NCBI GenBank assembly: GCA_949825045.1
Contig: OX463827.1
Span: forward strand, 3,990,501-4,054,500
Reading direction: 5' to 3'
From: Argyresthia goedartella
Taxonomy: Eukaryota; Arthropoda; Insecta; Lepidoptera; Argyresthiidae
DNA: 64,000 nt
In this document: positions 13,019 through 24,222 of the stretch, in pieces
How the letters are laid out: each line of letters begins with the position of its first letter
Position numbering within the stretch: the stretch's first letter is position 1
Translations under genes and position numbers: made by a program
The notes under the pieces: generated by a model
What the model was told of the DNA's origin: nothing
Databases searched by the model: none
The model's input: only the letters and a program-made list of their open reading frames with translations

Positions 13019-13377
13019 TGTCACCGCAAGATTGTCAAGACCGTTAGTTGATAAACTAACTTTTTTTTTCTTCGTTAGTTGGTCAACTACCGACAGATAG
13101 TAAACTGTAGCATACTGCTTACTACCGTTAAATAGTAAACTGGTTTAAACTTGAAATGCAAACGAAATACCAGGGCAAACTGCGGTAGCTTAGGTGAAGA
13201 CTACAGGGGGTGAGCGCAGCGAAGCTCCCGAATAGTCTTCCTGTTAGGTTGACATGTAAGAACAAAAGAAACGTATATTCTAAACCCAGAAGATAGTCAA
13301 AACCGTTAGTTTATCAAGTAACGGTTTTGACTACCGTTAGTTTATCAACTAATGGTTTTGACTATCTTACGCTGACA
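13019..13377 (+). mobile_element. MITE family 1, copy 1 (TA-flanked)
   Basis: Terminal inverted repeats of about 44 bases: the left end reads TGTCACCGCAAGATTGTCAA and the right end, reverse complemented, TGTCAGCGTAAGATAGTCAA, followed on both sides by a GTTGATAAACTAAC core. TA flanks both ends, as expected of a TA-targeting element such as Tc1/mariner. The interior has no transposase frame. Near the right end the TIR-like segment is repeated, giving extra CAAAACCGTTAG and CGGTTTTGACT blocks. Confidence 0.82.
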
Positions 13378-14136
13378 TATATATCTCTAAAGCTTTCGCC
13401 ACACTTAACACACAATGTTCATAATTCAAGTGTTTGTCTCTACTTTCTGGGACTCGTGTGGTATTATTTTTTATTGTACATGATAAGAATAAATCTATGA
13501 ACCTCACAAACACAAATTATCTCCAGCAAATTTAAAAACCAAATCGCAAACACAAAACCGCGCTAAACGAAGTTATAAATCCGTTTCAGCACGCAAATGA
13601 TACTCATAACTCACTCAGGGCGCACAACCAAACGCGAAAGACTCAAGACACCAAAAATATGAATGCAACATTTGTAATCCTGCGTCTTCCGCAACAAACT
13701 TCAGGTATGAATATCGTACAAAACAAACTGCGCAAACCGACTCATAATGCAATTTGCACAAACATTATAGTCGGAGAGGCAAGCAGCGGCGGAGATTAAC
13801 GTCAGTTCACAAACATCTACGTTCTAGGTGCTTCTACTAATGCCTGGTTTGCACGGTGCTTGTAACATCCGAGCACAATGGGAACTACCCCTATGAGTAC
13901 ATTGGAATGGACTCCTCGAGTTTGTTTTTATGATAAAGTAGACAGCTATTTGAGACATTAGTTGCGGTGGAATCGGATAACGCGGAAGCGAACTTTACAG
14001 GTTGGTACATTTCGGAAGGCCAGTAGGCCGAAATCGGATAAGAGAACCTTGAGAAACTGTAAGAGATAGAAGTTTTTGTTGTTGGGAACTATGACATCGA
14101 TTTTGATTAAAAGCAAAACTGTATTATTCGATATTA
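13378..14136. other. No gene recognised
   Basis: Spacer between the MITE and the minisatellite; no coding frame, RNA gene or known repeat seen. Confidence 0.5.
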
Positions 14137-14640
14137 AAAAAGGCCATCTTCCTAGCTGGGAATGGAACCCGCAGATTTAAAAAGGCCATCTTCCTAGCTG
14201 GGAATGGAACCCGCAGATTTAAAAAGGCCATCTTCCTAGCTGGGAATGGAACCCGCAGATTTAAAAAGGCCATCTTCCTAGCTGGGAATGGAACCCGCAG
14301 ATTTAAAAAGGCCATCTTCCTAGCTGGGAATGGAACCCGCAGATTTAAAAAGGCCATCTTCCTAGCTGGGAATGGAACCCGCAGATTTAAAAAGGCCATC
14401 TTCCTAGCTGGGAATGGAACCCGCAGATTTAAAAAGGCCATCTTCCTAGCTGGGAATGGAACCCGCAGATTTAAAAAGGCCATCTTCCTAGCTGGGAATG
14501 GAACCCGCAGATTTAAAAAGGCCATCTTCCTAGCTGGGAATGGAACCCGCAGATTTAAAAAGGCCATCTTCCTAGCTGGGAATGGAACCCGCAGATTTAA
14601 AAAGGCCATCTTCCTAGCTGGGAATGGCACCCGCAGATTT
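14137..14640 (-). repeat. Minisatellite, exactly 12 x 42 bp
   Basis: Twelve head-to-tail copies of a 42-base unit, identical except for one A-to-C change at 14628 in the last unit. Because 42 is a multiple of three, the minus strand is open throughout and would encode a 14-residue repeat (PFPARKMAFLNLRV). It has no ATG at its start (a GTG created by the 14628 change) and no flanking gene signals, so I do not call it a gene. Read on the minus strand, the unit contains GGGTTCCATTCCCAGCTAGG, close to the B-box segment of the SINE at 17434-17616 (GGTTCGATCCCCGGCTAGGG). Near-perfect identity means recent expansion or ongoing homogenisation; the copy number in the assembly could be collapsed. Confidence 0.95.
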
Positions 14641-17317
14641 TGACTTAAAACATCCTGGGGAGTAAAAAAACAGTGGAGTGTTTATTTTTTAAATAACATT
14701 ATTCAAATCATTCAAAATTCAACACTACCCAATTAGAAATTTGCTTCGCTTCTCGCAGCTGGTTACAATGTAGATGTATGTGAGTTTTTTTTAGAATATG
14801 ATTCGTTTCCACTGTATTGCCATATGATAGTACTTTCTAGAAATGTACCCTTATCAGCTAATCTATCTAATGATATATTAATACAGGATGAAACTTCTAT
14901 AGTTATATTCTCCGATTTCACCTTTAGAAATAGACCAGACTGTATACAAATAGCTGGATAATTATGGATTATGTGATAAAATGATTTTGAATTTGGTGTT
15001 TTCTCAAATGTTTCTACCTATAGACAATCAAAAATCTAGTCTGTTAATAACGAGTTGAAATATATTACATTCCAGCAACTTGAATCCTCTGAACCGAGCA
15101 AACAGACTGGCATAAAATTTCCACAGTCGAGAAAATCCAAAGAGTTTTACATACGTAATAAATGGCATTATTATCATAAGGCAAAAGTATAGGTTGAAGT
15201 TTAAAATTTTCCCCGTCATAAAGCGCTTGCCTGTTTGTTGATTCCAGTGCCCGTTATTTGTTTAACTTGTAAACTTACCAATTCTAAATGTAATTACGAA
15301 GGTATTTAAACTAGTAACAAGCATTACAACTTTGGCAAGCACATGAATAGTGAAAGAGTTACTTCCACCTTCAGTTAGAACTCTCATTTGTTTACGGTTT
15401 ATCAACTTACTATATTATGTTTTATGTATAGGCGACGCTCAAACAACTTTTCTCAATAGGATCATAAATCAGATGCAGTGATAAGAATACAATTATATTT
15501 AGGTACAGCTCATCACCAGTTCATACTAAGCTTTTAAGGAGTACTCTGTAGGTGTTTGACATTGATGTTTTTTCTAAGAGCCACCTACCGCCCAGTGCGT
15601 GATATCCTGAGTTATAAATCTTCGTATGTTATAATTATGCTCACAATAATGTAGGCTAATTATTCAACATAAGGTTCTATTCACGTGCTCCATAATAGGT
15701 CCAAGGTAAAGCGAAATAGTACGAAAAAGTGTATGCATATTTAACATTACTAGCTTGCCGGCTAATGTATTCTCTCGCATGTAGTCGATCCTATCTTTCG
15801 GTTCAGTTCTTTTGGTCTTCTTGTTGTAAGTAACGCTGTACCCAATTATTAGGAGATTCCATCTTCTGAGTGTTGTGGCGTGTTCCCTCATGTAAATTCG
15901 GTCTTGTTTTCTCGCTCGCGTTCTTTATCGTGTACTTAAATAAACGTTAATTCCGTAATTAACGCAGTGTGAAGTCAAAACGGACCGGTCGCGTGTGCGG
16001 TACTGAAACCGTGTTCTGCGATACTTTGTTATGACCCCAAAATATGATCCTGCCGTTTGCACAGTTATTGATTACTCATATGGTCAGGCTCAGACTCCTG
16101 CGCAAATAAAAAGCCGCTTATGTCTTATTGGCACTGTCATTTACCACGCGAGAGACTGGGTCAGAATGACTGAGTGTCCGTCAAATTTTGAGTTGTCGAG
16201 AGTGAATCCGGGCCGTGTTTGCTCATTTGCGAAAACTCTGCAAGAACGTTGCGCTGATTTGTTGACCTCTTCATATCAATATTGGGCAAGCTTTACTTTG
16301 CCTCCTTTCCTTTCAGATAGCGCTAATTACACTTGCAAAGTTCTCATTAACTTTAATAAGAAAAATCAAACTAAGAAAGGCTGTCCGTGCAAAAATCTTT
16401 CATGGCCTCTCTGGAGAAGAGTAAGAGTTTGCAAATCGTTTTATAAACACGGAGAGATGGGCCGCTGTCTATCGGTTACCTTTTAAGAAGTTACTAAAGG
16501 TTAAACTTAGTTTTAGTTTAGAACGGCCCCTTTCCCGGGGGAAGGATATTTTTCTCACGAACAAAAAGAAGTTTTATTCTCTAGACGGTATAGATTTACT
16601 GACGGAGTTTGCTCTTAGAGCCAACTCAACTTATTTATTATAGTGTTGTTGGAATTTCATTTATTTTTCAGCATACAATTAATGTTACTCCAACCATGTA
16701 CTAAAACTTTTTTTTAATCAAGAAGTCATTAGCCGTATGACCCAAGACTTAGTCACACGTTTTCCATTACAGGATGACGAGAAAAATCGCACCCAACGGT
16801 TGCTTAGTTAGAACTTCCGTATAAATCTTACCTTTCCCTTGAAAGTATAAATATGAAATCTTCGGTAAGTTTATTCCTGTTTAAATCAATAAGTCTTCCG
16901 AGATGTCACGTCAGTATCTCGAGGTCCTCGCGCCCATAAAACTTGATCCGGCTCCGAGACTTCGTGTTGATCACAGCTTTGAGTTCATTCTGACCCGGGT
17001 AGCAACAGAAATGACGCGCGCAATTCCATTTCTGACGCGAATATGTTTCGTATTTCGTAAACTGTTTACTGTACGCTTAAACGACTATTTTAAATTTGAA
17101 GACGAAAGGGAGTATCTAAAACTTAGTTGTAGTTATGTAGCACAATAAAATGTGGGAACTCTAAAGATACTATTTACTCCACCATTATTATTGCATTCAA
17201 AATGTCTAACCTGACCTAAATGATAAAACTAACTAACTTAGCCGCAGGCGTGTCCCTCAGCAAATTGTATTTTATTGACTCCTTCAGTATTTTAGTTGCT
17301 TTGTTTATTTTTCTTTA
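14641..17317. other. No confident gene; one unrecognised 151-codon frame
   Basis: A plus-strand frame at 16031-16486 starts with ATG and encodes a Cys-containing protein I do not recognise. It has no signal peptide, repeat or catalytic motif that I can name. Upstream sequence (15880-16030) is less AT-rich than average, so a promoter or LTR is possible but unsupported. Other frames here (15028-15219 minus, 16903-17148 plus) look like chance. Confidence 0.35.
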
Positions 17318-17425
17318 TATCTTCACAGCCGCGGCGTTGGACAAGCCCCCTCTCACGCAAAGTGGAGTATCGGGCACAAATGTGCCTCTGTCACTCCGTA
17401 TGGGAAAAGTCGTGACGCTGTGCTA
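17318..17425 (+). repeat. Dispersed repeat H, copy 1
   Basis: The run GCCGCGGCGTTGGACAAGCC ... TATGGGAAAAGTCGTGACGC resembles 19178-19254 (same strand) and 54830-54946 (which reads the other way: GCGTCACGACTTTTCCCATA ... CATCGCCGCAGCTATGGAGA). The class is unknown. Confidence 0.6.
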
Positions 17426-17433
17426 AACATTAA

Positions 17434-17616
17434 ACATTTACATAAAGGCATATAAATTGCTTCTGGCCCCGCACTAGGATAAAGAAACAGCTACGTCACA
17501 CAGATATAAAAGTCCAAGACCTGGGGTTACTTTTTTATTCATCCCTAGCCGGGGATCGAACCAGGGACCTCTTGCATGGTAGGCAGAGCCACTACCGCTG
17601 CGCTGCAGAGGTCGTC
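17434..17616 (-). mobile_element. tRNA-derived SINE, family B, copy 1
   Basis: Read on the minus strand: head GACGACCTCTGCAGCGCAGC, B box GGTTCGATCCC, then GGTCTTGGACTTTTATAT and a tail with TCCTAGTGCGGGGCCAGAAG. The same head and tail are seen at 18916-19101 and, damaged, at 19974-20130. It lies 17 bases from the family A SINE at 17634, in head-to-head orientation. Confidence 0.85.
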
Positions 17617-17633
17617 CATGTTTGTGTGTTTTT

Positions 17634-17891
17634 GACGACCCGAATGGCCGAGTCGGCAGTGACCCTGCCTACGAAGCCAAGGGTCCCGGGTTCGAGTCCC
17701 GGCGGGGGCAAATATTTGTTTGATGAGAACGGAAGTTTTTAGGTACCCTAGTCATGGTTGTTTATCTATCTAAGAACAATATTTATCTATATAAGTATGT
17801 GTATCGTTGTCTACTACCCAAGATACAGGGAATCCTAGTTTGGGGCTAGATCAATGTGTGTAAATAGTGTCCAAGGTATTATTATTATTAT
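17634..17891 (+). mobile_element. tRNA-derived SINE, family A, copy 2
   Basis: Full length: head with ATGGCCGAGTCGGCAGTGAC, B box GGTTCGAGTCC, body with TATCTATATAAGTATGTGTA and an (ATT)n tail. Both polymerase III boxes are intact. It differs from copy 1 by a few substitutions and a short insertion near GGAAGTTTTTAGGTACCC. Confidence 0.9.
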
Positions 17892-18915
17892 GATTATTTT
17901 GTGTACATCGGCGAGGTACAATAGACCACGCATTGAATGCGCGGCACAGAAGCCAATACTGATCTACAGCTAGATACGCCATTCAATAAACATAGTGCGG
18001 TTTGGAATAAAAAAGGCTGATTGTTAGTCGACACATATCCCTCCCTATGCGAACGTGAACAGTACCTTAATGGTCCCAGCAAAGAGTTTGGGAAATGCAG
18101 AACTGCAAAACCCCGTTCAAAAAAAGTGGGTATCGCTTCGAGACGGCTGCAACGATTTGGCTCAAAAAAAATATCGTAAAATTATTCTTAAGTTCTACCT
18201 CGCGCCACGAAATAAGAGCGCTGGGTGACGTTAGCGGGAATTACTGCGCATATATACAGGTATTGAAAAGTGACTACTGCGCATTCAAGGCCACCGCTCA
18301 TAACTCTTGGCGCGAGGTATACGTTTAATGAGTTTGTAATAACTTGTTAAGTTATCATTTTTGAATAAAACCTCGTTTTACAATGAAATTTCTCTTTGAA
18401 AGTCCTGTCTTAAGAGGGTTCAAAAATAATAAATATAACCTGCGTTGATACATTCAAGCCTAAAAATATAAAGTGATAAGAATCTACTCGCAGTATCATT
18501 CATTACCCATAGATATTGAATATACATACTTTGTAACAAATTGCCATCGACCAACTGCATCCGCAATATCCATACACAATAGTCCTCATGAATCAACTGT
18601 CCGTTCTGCTGACAGTGCGGTTTCCTACTCTTTGACAACCTTCAGAAGCGAGCTAGCAGGAATATATTATATGCAGGAAATCACGGGCTAGTCGACTATC
18701 GGTTTTATCTTCCGAAATAATAAATTTTGCTCTAATGATATTTTGCATCCGTGAGCTGCCGGCGTTTCTGCTTGTTTACACTCGCCGCTTACTCATTGGT
18801 CGGTATTTGTTATTGTAACTTTTCGAATATGGAAGCCTTTCTGTATTTGTTTTTTTTTTGTCTACCTATAGTTTGACAATGTCCTATCTGTTGTAAAACT
18901 TCTTTGTACTTGTTT
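17892..18915. other. No gene recognised
   Basis: Spacer between SINEs. Short frames (17894-18082 minus, 18095-18328 plus, 18473-18691 plus) have no recognisable content. Confidence 0.45.
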
Positions 18916-19101
18916 GACGACCTCTGTGGCGCAGCGGTTGTGGCTCTGTCTACCATGCGAGTGGTCCCGGGTTCGATCCCTAAAGGAGAAAAAAAAAACA
19001 GGTCTTGGATGTTTATATGTATTTGACGTCGCTTATTGTGGTACCCACGACACAGAGTATCCTAGTGTGGGGCCAGAAGCAATTTTTATTATTATTATTA
19101 T
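18916..19101 (+). mobile_element. tRNA-derived SINE, family B, copy 2
   Basis: Head GACGACCTCTGTGGCGCAGC, B box GGTTCGATCCC, an A-rich linker, GGTCTTGGATGTTTATATGT, then AGTATCCTAGTGTGGGGCCA and an (ATT)n tail. Full length with readable A and B boxes. Confidence 0.88.
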
Positions 19102-19177
19102 CATTTATGTTCCCGTTAATACATTTTATTATAAAAATATGTGTTGTTGTTATCGTGAGATAACTTTCGCATTTCCA

Positions 19178-19254
19178 TAGCTGCGGCGATAGGATAGCCC
19201 CCTGTCACGCTAATAGGATAGTGCCTTTGCTCGGTAAAAGCGTGACGTTATGTA
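19178..19254 (+). repeat. Dispersed repeat H, copy 2
   Basis: CATAGCTGCGGCGATAGGAT ... AAAAGCGTGACG parallels the copies at 17318 and 54830, with internal divergence. Confidence 0.5.
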
Positions 19255-19973
19255 TGTATAAAATATTATTCTCAAATCATGTTTCATTTAGTTCAGAATT
19301 GTGTTCTTTACCTCAAAAACAGTAATTAACTTACTGAACCTCATTCAGATTACTATCAGCAGCACTTAATTTAATTACCACTACTTTAAATGATTAAATT
19401 TAGTTGCATAAACACACACGTGAACCTTAGAAGGTCATGTCAGGTTTTATTTTGTTGTCCCAGTTTTAAAAAAAAAAGTTTAAGGTAAACGAATACACAC
19501 CTCAATTTGTGCGTCCTATCCATATTATTGGTGATAAAGAAAGATCGTATTGATGATTTGATTACAACGGATTCGAGTTATTGTCATATTTGCTGCATAG
19601 TCAACAAAAGTAGCCTCAACAGATCGATAGATAAGCCATCGGACACTTGCAAGCATTTCGTAAAGAAAACTGTTCTTTTGAGATAAGTTTCACAAAAATA
19701 TAGCATTATAATTTATGAGCGAAGTTTTTCAAAACAAATGAGCTCTTCTGCCACGGACTTTGCCCACGACAACAGACTTTGGCTTCAAATATGCTGTTAA
19801 ATTTTGAGCGTCCTTGCACCGTTGTCTTTGTTCCAAATGGTAATTGGAACATAGAAATAGCCGCGAGCTAAGAAATATCATTATTTTTCCTGTATTTTTA
19901 TATTAAGGACCTGCGCCCTTATTCTTTGTGAGTATATAATTATATTTTTTTCATACATACAAGAAAAAATAGT
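19255..19973. other. No gene recognised
   Basis: AT-rich spacer; no coding frame or repeat recognised. Confidence 0.5.
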
Positions 19974-20130
19974 GACCTCTGTGGAATTGCGGTTCGAGGC
20001 TCTGCCCGGGTCCGAATCCCAGCTGGGGAGAAAAAAAACCGGTCTTGGATGTTTATATGTACGTCGTTCAAGGTCGCTGTTTCTGGTTCCTACGACACAG
20101 GTTACCCTAGTGTTGGGGCCATAAGCAATA
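19974..20130 (+). mobile_element. Family B SINE, damaged head, copy 3
   Basis: Starts GACCTCTGTGG and keeps the tail segments GGTCTTGGATGTTTATATGT and TTACCCTAGTGTTGGGGCC, but part of the tRNA-like head between the A and B boxes is deleted and the B box is altered to GGTCCGAATCC. The internal promoter is therefore probably dead. Confidence 0.75.
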
Positions 20131-20372
20131 TATGTGCCTGTATATTTATGATTAATAATGTAGGTGTGAACTTGGTTTTTTGGCTTATTTAAGAGTATCA
20201 CAGTAATTTGCAATAAGTAGCATTGATAGTCAAACCAACTGGGAAAAAGCTTTTAAATATCAACAAATCTTCACTGTTCCTTTATAGAAAGAACCGATGT
20301 GCAATGTTTCTATACTACGTCTAATACATATTAAGTTTTATGAGGCTTTTTAGCGTATTTATATATGGCTAG

Positions 20373-20603
20373 TAATTAATCGCACATCAAATATACAGAT
20401 TTTCACAGCAAAAAAGGATCAGCAAAAATACTTTTTATGTTTTTAGTATTTTTGTTGTTCTTACCTGTTCAACCTAATACGAAGGATAAAAGCCCTTTTA
20501 CCCTTAGCCTAAGCTACCGCAGTATTTGTCCCTGTATATTTAAATCTGTATGTAAATCAGTATATTTGCTGAGCAAATCAGTATTATTGATGTGCAGTTT
20601 AAT
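20373..20603 (+). mobile_element. MITE-like element J, copy 1
   Basis: Shares a long direct similarity with 49616-49845: ACAGCAAAAAAGGATCAGCA, then TTTTTATGTTTTTAGTATTT, CTACCGCAGTATTTGTCCC-like sequence and GATGTGCAGTTTAATATT. The ends form imperfect inverted repeats (left GCACATCAAATATACAGATT; right, reversed, GCACATCAATAATACTGATT). No coding potential. Boundaries are within about ten bases. Confidence 0.65.
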
Positions 20604-21546
20604 ATTTTCCTTTATATGTATATATTTTTCTTGAATTAAGTAAGTAGATGATTCCAGAGTAAGGTTTACAAAAAATAGGAAATATATGTACGAAAAAGTT
20701 ATATATATTTATTTCGTACATTTGATGATAGGCTAAAAAGAGCCGGGTCGGCTCACTAGTGTTGTAATAAGATCAGTTTATATGAAGCCTGTAGGTATTT
20801 CGTAACATCGGTTCTGCGCTGCCAAGGTCATGGGCCTCGGGCGAGTTTTTAATGGTAGGATAAAATTTATAACGATCATAGTTATAATTTCAAGAGGCCG
20901 TTATTGATAATGTACTGCAGTTTTTGTTGGACGGTTAGCAAAGTATTTTAACCAACAATATTGGATTATTATCTTAGAAAGTTAAGGCGGGCTCGAGCTG
21001 ACCGTTGACCTCTGTTAGGTTTGGACTCGTTGACCTTTCTATGAAGTGCAACGGCCTTTCACGTTGATCCAAGTTTAAAATTGATTGTGGCTTATTGTAT
21101 ATTAAAATGTGTATGCGTTAATTATCTTCATAAAAGTCCGAAGAAAAATGACTACGAAACATTTTATTTTTCTGTTCCACATTTACATACAGTCCAGATT
21201 GCATCATAATTACCTGAAACATTTTTTTTTCGAGTATAGGTATCTCTGCTAACCGTACCGGCCTAATCACGTCCGCAAGTGGTAATCACTAGTTTGAAGA
21301 CTGAATGCTGTTTTTTCTCGGCCGACATATAATACCACTTATTTGTATTGTAACATTAGAATAGAGGAAGGTGAAATGAAGGTCCGGGACCCACAACCGA
21401 CTTTGGTCACGCACGACATTTGTCGACGAATTAAAAATAATCGTCAAACAGCGGGATTTCATTACTTAAATCGCTATAAGAATTATATAAAAAAAAACAC
21501 AGCCGACACAATAAATGATACCTTAATTCTAGAATATGAATTATTT
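20604..21546. other. No gene recognised
   Basis: AT-rich sequence with no supported coding frame. A frame at 21343-21585 runs into the SINE and is not a gene. Confidence 0.45.
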
Positions 21547-21733
21547 CCCGGGTTCGAGTCCCGGTGGGGGCAAATACTTGTTTGATGAGAACAGATGTTT
21601 GTACCCTAGTCCGGGTTGTTTATTTAGCTAAGTATAATATTTATCTATATAAGAATGTGTATCGTTGTCTAATACCCAAGATACAGGGAATCCTAGTTTG
21701 GGGCTAGATCAATGTGTGTACTTAGTATCCAAG

Positions 21734-21764
<31 letters not shown>
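21547..21764 (+). mobile_element. Family A SINE, 5'-truncated, copy 3
   Basis: Begins at CCCGGGTTCGAGTCCCGG, so the A box is missing, then continues through the full body to an (ATT)n tail ending at 21764. 5' truncation is usual for LINE-mobilised SINEs. Confidence 0.85.
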
Positions 21765-21765
<1 letters not shown>

Positions 21766-23139
21766 CGCTGATAACTTTGGAACCACTGAACTGATTTTGA
21801 TAAAACATTGCAAAGCACCATCGCCGGGAACTCTACTGCTATCTACAGAAAACCGAGCGCTTTTGAGCGCCACAGACAGGCACTCACACGCACACAGACA
21901 AACGCTTCAAACTTATAAAACCCGTTTGTTTCGTCGGGAGTTAATAAGGGTTCCAATGAGAATTCGGAGAAGACGATTGTTTGGTATATGAAAAAAAGTA
22001 AATAAAAATTATGTCACATTACAAGCGCCATTGCTCGTTCCGGGTACCAGAGGCAAAGTTAGCTGTTAGTTAGTTAGAGGAAAGTTAGTTAAGCCAATTA
22101 TTCAATAGTCCATTTTGCGTAAAAAGCATCGCCGTTGCTAATCTAAAAAAAAAAAGTGTGGTGTATTATTTGATGTAAGAGCCATAAACAAATGTACACA
22201 ATAACTGCCATGGCAACACGTCTAGAAGATATAATCTATATAAGCAGATTGCGTTTCGCTCCACAGTCAATACCCGTACGTGATTTTTATCATGACTCAA
22301 ATCTTACTCGAATAATTCATTATTCAATAGCTATTCAAGGTAGCAAACTACCGTTATTGTTATAATTACAATGGTTGTACTTCTGACCTCAATAAGATCA
22401 GTATTATTATTATTATTTAGTGGTGATCCCTCATATGAATCATATTAATTTAAAAAGATTCGTTAGTTGTGTCATTTTCAATCGCGACGTCAGTCAATTT
22501 GAAAAATGGACCAATCAGAACACGAGCTGTCTTTTCTTGCGATGTGATTCGTCGATTTAGAATTTGAATAGCATTGCGACTGATACCAGTAATAACCAGT
22601 ATTCTGCGAGCAAATGAAACCCATTTTATTTCCAAGCAACAAAACTTCAATCAAACAAAATCTACACCTTGTACCTAAACTGTCTTCTTATCAAAGCAAG
22701 TAAAATAACTAGCGATTTGAAGTCACTTCAAAGTGGAGAATTGAGTCAAATTTATCAAATTTCAAAACTGTGGACCAAGTTTACCGTGCCTATGGATTTG
22801 TATTCTGCCCTGCGCGGTACTATACATACAAAGCATGCTGCACAGTGTGGGTACTTTTTTATTGTTCTTGATAATCAGATCTTAAGAGTTTGCCTTTGGA
22901 ATCACATACCGAGACATTCAGGTCAAGGTGGGAGTGGCAAATTAATGTGTGTAGCGTGCATTTGAGTCTGTGAAATATAAAAGAACCTTTATATTTTACA
23001 AGGAATCGTCTTAGATATCTGTATGGTATTCAAAGTTCTAACATTTGTTATAATGGTGCTTACCTCTGAAGTTGTAGTTATTTTCATCCAGATTCAGGAT
23101 TTCATAATTCGTGTAACTGGATAGCTATTTTGTTTTCAA
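21765..23139. other. Repeat-like fragment, then unrecognised sequence
   Basis: 21770-21985 (GATAACTTTGGAACCACTGA, then ACAGACAAACGCTTCAAACT) resembles low-complexity interspersed sequence common in moths, by recollection only. The rest shows no domain; frames at 22450-22650 (minus) and 22669-22965 (plus) are unrecognised. Confidence 0.35.
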
Positions 23140-24222
23140 AACCTTTCATGGTGGAGAAATTGACTGACATAGTGTTGTTTGCTGATTATACTTCACTGTT
23201 CTTCACAATTAAAAGACAAAAGAAGATTTTGATGATATTAATGGATAATTGTTATTAACCTTGAATTGGTTCACAGTTAATAATTAATTGTTAAAGGCTG
23301 GTAAAACCAAGTGTATCAAATTCTCACTTCCAAATATCAGGCAAGTTGAGACCAGTTGAGGCAAGTTAGACAGCAGCACGTAAGAATTAGTAAATGACAC
23401 GAAGTTTTTTGGAATAACCATTCATAGCAAATTGCAGTGGGGACCCCACATAGACAAATTAGCTGGTAAATTAAGTTCAGCTGGTACGTTGATAGGAACA
23501 TTAGAAAATCACGGAGGTAGCTACAGCTAGGCTAGTAGATTTTAGTTAATTTCATAGTACCATGTCCTATGGTATCTTGTTGTGGGGGAAAGCAGCGGAT
23601 ATTCAAACTATTTTTATTTTACGGAAAAGAGCTATTCGAGCAATTTATAATTTAAAACGCACAGACTCCTTAAGAGAGCTTTTTAAAGAAATTCATATGC
23701 TAACTGTCAATTTATTTTCGAAAATATAATGTATGTACGGAAGAACCTTACAACATTTTCCAAACTTAGCGATAGCTGTAATGTTTACCTAAGGAGTAAT
23801 CTTAGACTAGTTGCCCCCCGGTTTAGACCTCGAAGGTTAGCAATTCTTTCAAGGTTTAGTGCATTTTGAGCAATTTATAAACCATGTTAAAGCGACTTTG
23901 TCGAAAAAGGGATATTACAATATTCAAGATTACTTAAATGACGGTAATGTATGGGGGAGCGGGTTAATCTGGCTCAACACGGACCTTGCTGTTAATAATT
24001 TTGTAATTATTTACTCCTATATCAAATATAATATATAATATTGTAATATTTGTGTTAATTAAGCACAAACAAATTTTAAAAGAGATCTAAAAATAAATCT
24101 GTGGGAGTTTCTACGCCCTTCTTCTCCCACAGTGGTCCAATGAAGAGAAGGGGCAATAAATGACGTTTGCTAAGTATACGTAAATATCTTCAGTAATAAA
24201 GACATTTGATTGATTGATTTCC
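23140..24222 (+). mobile_element. Non-LTR retrotransposon E1, copy 1, degenerate
   Basis: A 5'-truncated, frameshifted remnant of a LINE with a reverse transcriptase. It starts at a segment reading PFMVEKL and then the RT catalytic box, which here is FADY at 23178-23189 (the last Asp is lost; the second copy keeps FADD at 55750-55761). Further conserved pieces are FLGITI/SKLQWGPHIDKL, LLWGKAADIQTIFILRKRAI and SLRELFKEI. The 3' end keeps AGAGATCTAAAAATAAATCTGTGGGAG-like sequence and ends in a (TTGA)n tail at 24209-24222. It is the same family as 55560-58646, 39628-39745 and 47215-47330. The superfamily looks like Jockey/CR1-type; I cannot fix the clade. Confidence 0.85.

Noticed and set aside
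14124..14630. 168-codon protein of 14-residue repeats
   Set aside because: It is the translation of a 42-bp minisatellite with a non-ATG start and no gene context.
16031..16486. 151-codon frame as a host gene
   Set aside because: No recognised domain, conservation or splice evidence; kept only as a note.
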